NCBI RefSeq assembly: GCF_900112985.1
Contig: NZ_FONS01000016.1
Coordinates: 1 to 64,000, forward strand
Direction of reading: 5' to 3'
From: Pedobacter antarcticus
Lineage (GTDB): Bacteria; Bacteroidota; Bacteroidia; Sphingobacteriales; Sphingobacteriaceae
Length of the DNA: 64,000 nt
The notes beneath the pieces were generated by a model that saw only the letters and a list, made by a program, of their open reading frames with translations, searched no databases and was not told the origin of the DNA. Below are positions 44,182 through 51,888 of the stretch, piece after piece (the stretch's first letter is position 1; every line of letters begins with the position of its first letter). Position numbers and translations under genes: made by a program.

Positions 44182-44790
44182 TTAAACGTAAACTCTCTGA
44201 CCAGGTTTCAAGTCCACACAACCGTCATAACGGCCAGGAATTTCCACATACTCGTAAGCCTTAGTAGCGCCAATTTCAGAAGTGAAATAGCCTAAAAGCG
44301 TCAGGTCTCTGGCCATAGCAAAGAAATTAGGATTTTTCTTCGGCTCTTTGTTAGCAGCTTTGTCTTTCTCTGCCTGCTCATTGTCTTTTTTAAGAGTTTC
44401 AATAGTTTCGTCCCTCAGTTTGCCAACAAGTTGTTTACGTTCTTCAGCTGAAATTTTCGCGAATGAATTATTGAACTCTTTTTTTGATCTGGCTTCCAGA
44501 TCGTCCAATCCCTTTACAAAAACATCTTGAGCGTCTTTAGGGTAACACTCAGCCATCATCATGGAAATAAATGGCCCGACACCAGCAGCCTTTGCTCCAG
44601 GCGTCTTAGTCGTAGGAATAATAGTATCAGCCAGCTCGGTAATTACCAGATCCTGTTCTGAAGAAAAAAGACTTGCTCCTTTTTTATCAGAAGGTGGATT
44701 ACAGCTGTCAAGAAATACTCCGATTGTAGTTGCAGATAATGCCCCTCCCATTAAAAAGGCAATGTTTTTTACTGCGTGTCTTCTATTCAT
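44182..44790 (-). CDS. Gluconate 2-dehydrogenase subunit 3 family protein (small subunit)
   Basis: A 202-residue small subunit of GMC dehydrogenases. The N-terminus is a twin-arginine type signal (MNRRHAVKNIAFLMGGALSA), and FLDSC could be a lipid site. The domain has LVITELADTIIPTTKTPGAK (about 48-67) and ends with GRYDGCVDLKPGQRVYV. Such subunits carry the Tat signal for the whole complex and help load FAD. It is the first gene of the cluster, with 277 bases of divergent upstream sequence before the threonine dehydrogenase gene. Confidence 0.9.
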   Translation of the reverse strand: MNRRHAVKNIAFLMGGALSATTIGVFLDSCNPPSDKKGASLFSSEQDLVITELADTIIPTTKTPGAKAAGVGPFISMMMAECYPKDAQDVFVKGLDDLEARSKKEFNNSFAKISAEERKQLVGKLRDETIETLKKDNEQAEKDKAANKEPKKNPNFFAMARDLTLLGYFTSEIGATKAYEYVEIPGRYDGCVDLKPGQRVYV

Positions 44791-45042
44791 ACTTATAATT
44801 GGTTATTTTATGGTGTTTTTTGTACACTATCAACTTTTAAAAATAGAAAAAAAATATCCTTAGGACATAGAAATATACGATTTATTTCTGATATCATATT
44901 TTTGTTACATCCTATAATTATTCTAAATAAGCAGATAGTTCCAACGGATCAATATAGTGATATTTAGCACACCCATCTCTCATTTTTTTTAAGTATAGAC
45001 TAAGATGCACAAACATTTATGAATAGGTTTCGATCAATTTTT

Positions 45043-45050
45043 TACCTTTG
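45043..45050 (+). promoter_or_regulatory. -7 box (TACCTTTG) of the threonine dehydrogenase gene
   Basis: TACCTTTG fits TANNTTTG and ends 17 bases before the ATG. The -33 region has only TTTA at 45016-45019. Confidence 0.45.
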
Positions 45051-45067
45051 CCAAAATCAATTGATCA

Positions 45068-46015
45068 ATGACTGAAAAAATACTGGTACTAGGCTCTAAT
45101 GGGCAGATCGGAACTGAACTGGTTACTGCACTAAGGAATACTTATGGCGAATCAAATGTAGTTGCCTGTGATATCCGTCGTCCTGATTACGACATCAAAA
45201 ACTCCGGACCATTCGAATTTGTGAACGTACTGGAAAAAGACACGCTAAACACTATATTCAATAAATATAAGCCTACGCAGGTCTATTTGCTTGCAGCATT
45301 GCTGTCGGCAACAGGAGAGCAAAATCCAAAACTGGCCTGGGATCTGAATATGAATGGCCTGCTCAATATCCTTGATCTGGCGATTGTGTACAAAACGGCT
45401 AAAGTTTACTGGCCAAGTTCAATCGCTGTTTTTGGGCCTAATTCACCCAAAGATAATACAGATCAGTTCTGTGTTATGGATCCGAATACAGTATATGGAA
45501 TCAGTAAGCTTGCCGGTGAACGCTGGTGTGAATATTATCACCAGAAATTTGGTCTGGATGTGAGAAGTATCAGATATCCTGGCCTGATCAGCTGGAAAGC
45601 AGCGCCTGGTGGAGGGACAACAGATTACGCTATCCATATTTTTCATGACGCCCTTAAAAAGGGTAATTATGACTGTTTTCTTTCCGCGGAAACCGAATTG
45701 CCCATGCTCTACATGGATGACGCGATCAGAGGTACAATTCAATTGATGGACGCACCCGCGGATCAGATCTCTATCCGTTCAAGCTACAATTTTGCAGGCC
45801 TGAGTTTTACACCTGAGGTACTTGCATCGGAAATAAGAAAACACATTCCGGATTTTAAGTTGTCTTATACAGCCAATGATCCAAGACAACAGATTGCCGA
45901 TAGTTGGCCGCGTTCCATTAATGATGAGATTGCCAAAAATGACTGGGGCTGGAAACCGGAATTCAATCTGTCAAAAATGACTGCCGATATGTTAACAAAT
46001 TTGAAAAATAAATAA
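45068..46015 (+). CDS. NAD-dependent epimerase/dehydratase, L-threonine 3-dehydrogenase (SDR type)
   Basis: A 315-residue short-chain dehydrogenase of the extended type. The NAD loop is LVLGSNGQIGTEL (about 6-18), the catalytic tyrosine and lysine are in TVYGISKLAGERW, and the substrate region reads SIRYPGLISWKAAPGGGTTD. This set is typical of SDR-type L-threonine 3-dehydrogenases, which convert threonine to 2-amino-3-oxobutyrate on the way to glycine. A nucleotide-sugar epimerase is the alternative, but the GLISWKAAPGGGTTDYA stretch argues against it. yebC follows 17 bases later. Confidence 0.87.
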   Translation: MTEKILVLGSNGQIGTELVTALRNTYGESNVVACDIRRPDYDIKNSGPFEFVNVLEKDTLNTIFNKYKPTQVYLLAALLSATGEQNPKLAWDLNMNGLLNILDLAIVYKTAKVYWPSSIAVFGPNSPKDNTDQFCVMDPNTVYGISKLAGERWCEYYHQKFGLDVRSIRYPGLISWKAAPGGGTTDYAIHIFHDALKKGNYDCFLSAETELPMLYMDDAIRGTIQLMDAPADQISIRSSYNFAGLSFTPEVLASEIRKHIPDFKLSYTANDPRQQIADSWPRSINDEIAKNDWGWKPEFNLSKMTADMLTNLKNK

Positions 46016-46032
46016 CTCCAATATTATAGACA

Positions 46033-46758
46033 ATGGGAAGAGCATTTGAGTTCAGAAAAGAGAGAAAATTTAAGCGTTGGGCGAAAATGGCGGTACAATT
46101 CACCCGAATTGGGAAAGAGATTGTAATGGCTGTTAAAGACAACGGACCAAACCCCGAAACCAACTCCCGTTTACGTACAGCTATTCAAAATTCCAAGGCA
46201 GTAAACATGCCTAAAGACAGGGTGGATGCTGCAATTAAAAGGGCTTCTAATAAAGATGAGAATGGCTACGAAGAGCACGTTTACGAAGGATATGCACAAC
46301 ATGGCGTTGCCATATTAATCGAAACAGCAACAGATAATACAAACCGGACAGTAGCTAATGTACGCAGTTACTTCAGTAAAACCGGCGGCTCATTAGGTAA
46401 AACTGGATCACTTGATTTTATTTTCAACAGGAAATCTATCTTCAGATTCCTACCTGGAGAAAAAGACCTCGAAGAATTGGAGTTTGAATTGATCGATGCG
46501 GGTCTGGAAGAATTGTATCTGGAGGCAGATGAAGAAGGTCAGGACATCGCTGTTGTTCAAACTGCCTTTGAGGATTTTGGTAAAATGCAGAAAGCGCTGG
46601 AAGACCTTGGACTGGAATTGAAAAGTGCCAAGTTGGAAAGAATCGCATTATCAACAAGCCCTATTTCTGAAGAGCAAGCGGTTGATGTTTTCAAATTGAT
46701 TGACAAGCTGGAAGAGGATGATGATGTGCAGGCGGTTTACCATAACATGAGTGAGTAA
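46033..46758 (+). CDS. YebC/PmpR family DNA-binding regulatory protein
   Basis: A 241-residue protein of the YebC/PmpR/TACO1 family. The start MGRAFEFRKERKFKRWAKMA is typical, followed by DNGPNPETNSRLRTAIQNSK and TGGSLGKTGSLDFIFNRKS. Members have been reported as transcription regulators and as factors that help ribosomes through difficult sequences. It is probably cotranscribed with the threonine dehydrogenase gene. A hairpin element begins 25 bases after the stop and would end its transcript. Confidence 0.93.
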   Translation: MGRAFEFRKERKFKRWAKMAVQFTRIGKEIVMAVKDNGPNPETNSRLRTAIQNSKAVNMPKDRVDAAIKRASNKDENGYEEHVYEGYAQHGVAILIETATDNTNRTVANVRSYFSKTGGSLGKTGSLDFIFNRKSIFRFLPGEKDLEELEFELIDAGLEELYLEADEEGQDIAVVQTAFEDFGKMQKALEDLGLELKSAKLERIALSTSPISEEQAVDVFKLIDKLEEDDDVQAVYHNMSE

Positions 46759-46783
46759 ATAGAAGTCAATGCCGGTGATCGGT

Positions 46784-46863
46784 AAATAAAAAAAGCAGAT
46801 ATGTTTTAATCGGGCTACAGCAAAGCTGTGAGGCCCTTTAAAACATATCTGCTTTTTTTATTT
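46784..46863. repeat. 80-bp hairpin element, copy A
   Basis: A perfect 26-bp arm (46784-46809 with 46838-46863) encloses a 28-base core that itself folds (CGGGCTACAGC and GCTGTGAGGCCC). A and T runs at both ends make it a bidirectional terminator between yebC and the convergent serine hydrolase gene. Copies B (48634-48713) and C (49087-49166) carry the core in the opposite orientation. Confidence 0.88.
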
Positions 46864-46930
46864 GAGTAATTCTCCAGGTAAGGCGATCAATGCGATTGTT
46901 TAAATTTCCTTTGGACGAAGTTAGAAAGGT

Positions 46931-47012
46931 TTTTTTTTGGATTGTTTTTAGGTGAACTGATTTTTTGATTAAAAACGACCTTTTTTTGGATTGCTTTGAG
47001 GTGAGCAGGGAG
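46931..47012. repeat. Imperfect direct repeat, 49 bases apart
   Basis: TTTTTTTGGATTG followed by TTTTTAGGTGAACTG recurs 49 bases later as TTTTTTTGGATTG followed by CTTTGAGGTGAGCAG. The repeat lies in the gene-free strip between hairpin A and the serine hydrolase stop. No coding frame is seen in it. Confidence 0.7.
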
Positions 47013-47050
47013 GAGATATGTTGGGAAGCGCCGTTTTAGGGATGGTTTTA

Positions 47051-48403
47051 TTACATTTTTTGTCCGCTTCTGGTTTTACCGTTAACGGATATTTTTATTA
47101 TGTAGGAATTAGTATGCTGTGCTTTTTCAAAGGTTATTTCGAAGTTTTCCTGTTCTTTCAGAAAGAAATGAGTGGCATCTGTGGCAGACATTTCTGCCCT
47201 CGGACCCTGTTTTGGATAGGCAACTAATGCACCTGCTTCAAGTTTAATCTCCAATTCTAAATTGGATTCTTTGATTTGATATGTTCCCAGATACTTTTTA
47301 AGCTGGTCTTCGTGTAATTTTACGGCATTTTTTGCATGAGGCAGCGTGTAGGGCTGCTTATAAAGGATTGCTACGATCATTTTAGTGATATTGTCCAGGC
47401 CAGGCGTTTCGGTATTGTCGAGGAGTATGATGCAAATATTATCATCAATGATTCTTGCCAGATTACTTCTGAAACCCCAGAAACCGCCACTGTGTGAAAC
47501 TATCCGTTTATTATAAAGGGAATCAACAGTCCAACCATAGCCGTAATTATGAAATTTATTCGGGCTATACATTTTCTCCGCCATGGCTTTGCTGATTAAT
47601 CGGTTAGCATTAAGCGCTTCATGCCATTTAAAAAGATCCCCGACGGTAGAATAAATTGAACCCGCTGCGTATAGAACGGTAGAATCGGCAATTGGAGCTA
47701 CTTTAGTATAATCTTTTCCAGAATCGGAATAATAACCGGTTGCTTTTACAGAGTCATTTAAATTTGCATAGTCGAAACCACTATTTGCCATATCTAAGGG
47801 TTTGAAAATGTAGGCGCGTATGGCCTGATCATATCTCATCTTAGTGATTTTCTCAATAATATAACCTAACAACATATATCCTGAATTCGAATATTTCCAA
47901 TCTGTGCCCGGCTGAAAGTCAAGCTTTTTATCCTTAAAAAGCGAAAGCATTGTTTTCTGATCCGCAGGTTTGCTCGCTGCATTGTACATAAAGTCCGCAT
48001 TTTGCACATAGTCATAGACTCCAGAGGTGTGTGTAAGCAGGTTTTCAATGCTAATGCTGTCAGCGTGTGGGAAGTCGGGGAAGTACTTACTTAATCTGTC
48101 ATCCAGCGAAAGCAGTTTAAGTTCCGAAAGTTTCAGAATCATCACAGAAGTGAAGGTTTTTGTAATGGATGCTGTCAAATAGACTGTTTTTTCGTCATTA
48201 AATGTTTGCTTCTGGATGTCCTTTACTCCATATCCCTTTTTCAGCAATATCTTACCTTGTTTTGAGACTAGAACAGAACCGTTAAATTCCTTAATACTTG
48301 CGTAGGCAGTTATCAATTCATCTATTTTTTGAGTATCGGTTTGCGCCATTGCCATATCTGAAAACGTTATTAACAGATATATTATCCCAATTATATTTTT
48401 CAT
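47051..48403 (-). CDS. Serine hydrolase, beta-lactamase/class C-like family
   Basis: A 450-residue periplasmic serine hydrolase with a signal peptide (about 1-20, ending AMA). The class C/PBP motifs are Ser79-I-T-Lys82 (TASITKTFTS), Tyr-Ser-Asn in WKYSNSGYMLLGYI and HSGG in VSHSGGFWGF. A C-terminal domain of about 100 residues follows (LGTYQIKESNLELEIKLEAG), as in D-aminopeptidase or esterase relatives. It may be a peptidase or esterase rather than a drug-hydrolysing enzyme; the family label does not by itself mean resistance. It is flanked by hairpin copies A and B. Confidence 0.88.
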   Translation of the reverse strand: MKNIIGIIYLLITFSDMAMAQTDTQKIDELITAYASIKEFNGSVLVSKQGKILLKKGYGVKDIQKQTFNDEKTVYLTASITKTFTSVMILKLSELKLLSLDDRLSKYFPDFPHADSISIENLLTHTSGVYDYVQNADFMYNAASKPADQKTMLSLFKDKKLDFQPGTDWKYSNSGYMLLGYIIEKITKMRYDQAIRAYIFKPLDMANSGFDYANLNDSVKATGYYSDSGKDYTKVAPIADSTVLYAAGSIYSTVGDLFKWHEALNANRLISKAMAEKMYSPNKFHNYGYGWTVDSLYNKRIVSHSGGFWGFRSNLARIIDDNICIILLDNTETPGLDNITKMIVAILYKQPYTLPHAKNAVKLHEDQLKKYLGTYQIKESNLELEIKLEAGALVAYPKQGPRAEMSATDATHFFLKEQENFEITFEKAQHTNSYIIKISVNGKTRSGQKM

Positions 48404-48633
48404 AAAATTTCATCTATCCTGATGGTTATCATTTTCTTGAACAAGAATAAACTATCCAGAGGAATCCACCAGAGAAATGTGACCAAACTATTTAAAAAAG
48501 GGACGGAAACCCTGAACAGAAAGCTCTTCGCCATCTAGATTATCCCCTTGGAAGATTCAAAAATTAAAAACAATACTGTTTTAACTATCCCCATTGTAAT
48601 ATGGACCGAGCTGGAATAGGAATTATAACCTGT
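48404..48633. other. Gene-free stretch before hairpin copy B
   Basis: No open frame of note, promoter or repeat was recognised in this piece. It lies between the serine hydrolase start and hairpin B, and may hold decayed coding sequence, as its right neighbour does. Confidence 0.4.
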
Positions 48634-48713
48634 TAAATAAAAAAGTCTTTATGTTTTAAAGGGCCTCACAGCTCTGCTGTAGCCCAATTAAAACATAAAG
48701 ACTTTTTTATTTA
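48634..48713. repeat. 80-bp hairpin element, copy B
   Basis: A perfect 26-bp arm (48634-48659 with 48688-48713) around a 28-base core GGGCCTCACAGC-TCT-GCTGTAGCCC. It has the same size and architecture as copy A, with the core inverted and the outer part of the arm changed on both sides so that pairing stays perfect. Confidence 0.88.
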
Positions 48714-48714
48714 A

Positions 48715-48897
48715 ATGACTAACCTTTTTCAGCCTAGCCACACAAAACATCATGGATTCCCTCGGAGCATTCAATTCGTTAGACCCGCCCAACCAGAAGA
48801 AGTTGCTGAATTAGTAGGGTTTCTAGTCTCACGGCGTGCAGGCTACCTGGCCATAACCGAATTTATCGTAAACCGAGGCACAATTCCAACCACATAA
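48715..48897 (+). pseudogene. Remnant of a short-chain dehydrogenase (C-terminal end)
   Basis: The translated end RPAQPEEVAELVGFLVSRRA, then GYLAITEFIVNRGTIPTT, is the C-terminal signature of classical SDR enzymes (usual form: GR-PEEVA-LV-FL-S--A-Y-TG-E--VDGG-IP). The glycines of the TG and DGG motifs are changed, and the first 17 codons have no SDR character. The Rossmann domain and catalytic Tyr-Lys are absent upstream, where hairpin B lies instead. I read it as a 3' fragment of a lost gene, not a working 60-residue protein. Confidence 0.7.
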
Positions 48898-48970
48898 AAA
48901 ATAAACATTTATCTAATAGCAAACCGAGGCACAATCCCAATTACATAAAAATAAATACTTATCTAATAGC
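48870..48970. repeat. 51-bp tandem duplication of the SDR remnant's tail
   Basis: AAACCGAGGCACAAT starts at 48870 and again at 48921, and both copies end in TTATCTAATAGC. The duplicated unit includes the stop codon region of the dehydrogenase remnant. Confidence 0.85.
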
Positions 48971-49086
48971 AAATTATATATGCCTGTCCTGGAACCCTAA
49001 CAAAATCCACCACTATTTAACCGATACATAGATTCGTCTCCAAATCCGGACAAACCCTGTCAAAGAACCAACCCGTTGATAAACCC

Positions 49087-49166
49087 AAAATAAAAAAGTC
49101 TTTATGTTTTAAAGGGCCTCACAGCTCTGCTGTAGCCCGATTAAAACATAAAGACTTTTTTATTTT
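49087..49166. repeat. 80-bp hairpin element, copy C
   Basis: A perfect 26-bp arm (49087-49112 with 49141-49166), core identical to copy B but for one base. It lies ten bases from the stop of the esterase gene and can terminate it. The outermost pair is A-T where copy B has T-A. Confidence 0.88.
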
Positions 49167-49176
49167 GTAGAAAAAT

Positions 49177-49968
49177 CTATCTGGTTTTCTGATGACTGAA
49201 CAACCATGCTAACAGCTCCGGTTCAGCAAACGCACTATCCCAACTATTATGATTGGCTTCCGGATAAACCGTAAATTTAACTTCTTTACCTATAATTTTA
49301 AGCTGGTTGGCGATAGATTTTGAAAATGCAGGATTGACAACATCATCTTTACTACCATGGAAAATCCATAGCGGAACATTCTTATATTTTTCGACATTAG
49401 CCACATTGTCGCCCCCACAAATACTGAATGCTGCGGCAAACGTTTTCGGTTTACGTCTCAGGATTTCATAGGTACCCATTCCACCCATAGAAAGACCACC
49501 GACATAAACCTGATTTAGGTTCACGTATGGTTTTTTTAGTGTTTGATTTACTAATCCAAGCAGGGCGTGCATAGATTTTGTCGGTTTTCCGCCCTTTTGG
49601 AAGTCAAATCTTTCGTTAGACCCCGTTGGGGCAATGATAACATTAGACCAATAGCTGCTTTGGGCACATTGCGGAAAGATAATTATTGCTGGAAAGTTCT
49701 TTCTAACCTCTGATTTTAAAAATAGATTGCCACCGTGTGTTAGCTGGCTGCTATTATCACTTCCTCTTTCACCCGATCCATGAAGGAAAAATAAAACAGG
49801 ATATTTTTTGGCGGGGTCAAAGTTCTCCGGCATGAGAATTCTGTAGGCCAGTGTATCCTTACCTTCTGTATAGATTTCCTTTTCATATTTACTAAATTCC
49901 TGAGCCTGACAGCTTATGCTAAAAAGCAGGGATATGATAAAGCAGGCGAAGCTATGGAAGTATTTCAT
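49177..49968 (-). CDS. Secreted alpha/beta-hydrolase (esterase, prolyl-oligopeptidase-like)
   Basis: A 263-residue alpha/beta-hydrolase with a signal peptide (about 1-22, through SISCQAQ; Cys20 could be a lipid site). The oxyanion region is FFLHGSGERG, the nucleophile is Ser160 in GGLSMGGMG, the acid is Asp208 or Asp209 in GSKDDVV and the histidine is His240 in EANHNSW. Such proteins in polysaccharide loci often act as carbohydrate esterases; the substrate is unknown. It is the last gene of the locus, separated from susD by a terminator-like hairpin, and hairpin C follows. Confidence 0.87.
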   Translation of the reverse strand: MKYFHSFACFIISLLFSISCQAQEFSKYEKEIYTEGKDTLAYRILMPENFDPAKKYPVLFFLHGSGERGSDNSSQLTHGGNLFLKSEVRKNFPAIIIFPQCAQSSYWSNVIIAPTGSNERFDFQKGGKPTKSMHALLGLVNQTLKKPYVNLNQVYVGGLSMGGMGTYEILRRKPKTFAAAFSICGGDNVANVEKYKNVPLWIFHGSKDDVVNPAFSKSIANQLKIIGKEVKFTVYPEANHNSWDSAFAEPELLAWLFSHQKTR

Positions 49969-49982
49969 CGGAGCTAAATTTA

Positions 49983-50013
49983 AAAGACCCGCCTGTTTAC
50001 CAGACGGGTCTTT
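49983..50013 (-). terminator. Hairpin terminator between susD and the esterase gene
   Basis: AAAGACCCG and CGGGTCTTT with inner CTG/CAG pairs around TTTAC. The T-run on the minus strand is interrupted, so termination may be partial. Confidence 0.65.
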
Positions 50014-50050
50014 GCAAAAATAAGAATTAATTAGAATTTAATATCGGGTT

Positions 50051-51766
50051 TTAATAACCTGTACTTTGTTTAAGCACTCCACCACTACGGTCAATTTGTT
50101 GCTGAGGGATTGGGAAGTGCGTATCACGTGCTTCAATGGTTAAACCTTTCAAATAGTTAAAGTAGCCACCTTCGAAGCCAAAATAGCTTTCCAGTGTTTC
50201 TTTAGCAATACCCCAACGTACCAGATCATAGAAACGGTGTCCTTCCATGGCTAACTCCAGTCTGCGCTCGAAACGAACTGCATTTCTTGCATAGGTTGGG
50301 TTAGGGAATGAAGTATACTGTCCAACTTTGTAGTTCGCTGCAGGTGCACCACCAATAGTTTTTCCCGGAAGAAGTGCAGCGCGGGCGCGTACCGCATTAA
50401 CCAATGTCATAGCTCTGCCCAGATCACCCGTTTCAACTGCACATTCTGCAGCCATCAGGTAAACGTCGGCTAAACGAATCAGGTTTACATTCAAACCTGT
50501 AATGTTCGTATTACCAGGACCTGTACCACTTGCAATTTGTGCCGCTTCAATCGTGTTTTTGTAATTTACGAAAGGTCCGCCATTTGACGCATCACGAATC
50601 CATGAGTCACCAGCCATAATACCCCAGTCACGGAAAGGAACCCCTCTTCTGCCCATAGTATAATCAATCCTTGGATCAAGCGCCAGTGTTTGGTCTACCT
50701 TGTAAGCTGCTTTTTGAGCTGCCGTTAAACCAAAGTCAGATTTGTAAGGGTTGGTTCTATAAGAACCGTCCAGTAAAGGAAGTCCGTTAGCATCAACTTT
50801 ATAGGCACTAGCCAGATCAACAGAAGGTTGAAAAAATCCACAGCAGGCGATTGGTAAACCATTTCCATAAGGGAAGTTCAGCATATCACCTACATTACCA
50901 TTTTCACCACCAGTACCATCTGTACCAACAGAGTGTTGAACCGTAACGATTGATTCCGGTCCGTTTTCTTTAGTGATATCAAAGTTATCAGTGAAAGCGA
51001 GCGTATTTAATGCCGGTTTGGCAAGAATTACAGCATTCAGTTGCGCATAAGCCTCAGGAAATTTCTTTTGATAAAGTAATACCTTACCTAAGTATGCCTG
51101 TGCTGAGTACTTGTCCATGCGGCCAATTTCACCTTTTGGTTTAGCTGTTCCAAGGTTTGCAACTGCAAATTCAAGATCGGCCTGAATTTCAGGATAAATA
51201 TCCTTGTCATTCGGAACAGTAGGTGTTGTTGTAGTCTCAGAGATATAAGGTACATCTTTGAATGCACGTACCAGGAAGAAATAATAGTGAGCGCGCAATA
51301 AACGTGCTTCAGCCTGAATTTCTTTTTCTCTCTCTGCACCAAACTTAGTACCACCGTTACCGGCTTGCAGCGAAGTCAGAATCTTCAGCGTGTTATTTGC
51401 CCGTTGGATGCCTTCAAAACATCTGTTCCACATATTCTCCAGATTATCATTAACGCTGGTAGGCGAGTGTTGCTCAAGCGCATTCATTTCTGGCTGATCC
51501 CCGTTACTGGATCCTTTATGGGCGTTATCAGAAGTAACTTCTCCGAGTATCCATTGACTTGGACCGGCTCCGTAGTTTCCCCAGGTACCATCTATGTTTC
51601 CATTGAGTAGACCATAAGTACCGATCAGTAAACCTTCAACACCGTCCTGGCTGGTTAGCTGTTCTTCGGTTAATTCTCCCTGCGGTTTTTTATCCAGAAA
51701 GTCCTTCGAACAGGAAAGTATACTGAATAATAATATGGTGACTGCTATATATTTTAAGTTTTTCAT
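50051..51766 (-). CDS. SusD/RagB lipoprotein (partner of the frameshifted SusC)
   Basis: A 571-residue surface lipoprotein with signal and lipobox (ILLFSILSC, Cys19). TPR-region marks are LLRAHYYFFLVRAFKDVPYI, and the C-terminal RRLELAMEGHRFYDLVRWG and THFPIPQQQIDRSGG are typical. It is intact although the susC gene 122 bases upstream carries a frameshift. If that SusC is dead, this protein would lack its barrel unless it works with the second SusC. Confidence 0.95.
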   Translation of the reverse strand: MKNLKYIAVTILLFSILSCSKDFLDKKPQGELTEEQLTSQDGVEGLLIGTYGLLNGNIDGTWGNYGAGPSQWILGEVTSDNAHKGSSNGDQPEMNALEQHSPTSVNDNLENMWNRCFEGIQRANNTLKILTSLQAGNGGTKFGAEREKEIQAEARLLRAHYYFFLVRAFKDVPYISETTTTPTVPNDKDIYPEIQADLEFAVANLGTAKPKGEIGRMDKYSAQAYLGKVLLYQKKFPEAYAQLNAVILAKPALNTLAFTDNFDITKENGPESIVTVQHSVGTDGTGGENGNVGDMLNFPYGNGLPIACCGFFQPSVDLASAYKVDANGLPLLDGSYRTNPYKSDFGLTAAQKAAYKVDQTLALDPRIDYTMGRRGVPFRDWGIMAGDSWIRDASNGGPFVNYKNTIEAAQIASGTGPGNTNITGLNVNLIRLADVYLMAAECAVETGDLGRAMTLVNAVRARAALLPGKTIGGAPAANYKVGQYTSFPNPTYARNAVRFERRLELAMEGHRFYDLVRWGIAKETLESYFGFEGGYFNYLKGLTIEARDTHFPIPQQQIDRSGGVLKQSTGY

Positions 51767-51888
51767 CAGAATATATTATTTGATATTAATTTAATAAAGT
51801 GTTTATGAGCTATTTTTTTCAATCTGCCTATATCCATTTTATCTGATTTGATTGTTTAGTTATGGTTAGCTTTTAGTAAGATTCAGGC

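Noticed and set aside
47051-48403. Antibiotic-resistance beta-lactamase
   Set aside because: The SxxK, YSN and HSGG motifs are shared by many esterases and peptidases of this superfamily, and the extra C-terminal domain fits those better.
46784-49166. Hairpin copies as a CRISPR array, tRNAs or a retron RNA
   Set aside because: Spacing is irregular, copies differ in orientation, no cloverleaf is possible, and no cas or reverse transcriptase gene is in the window.
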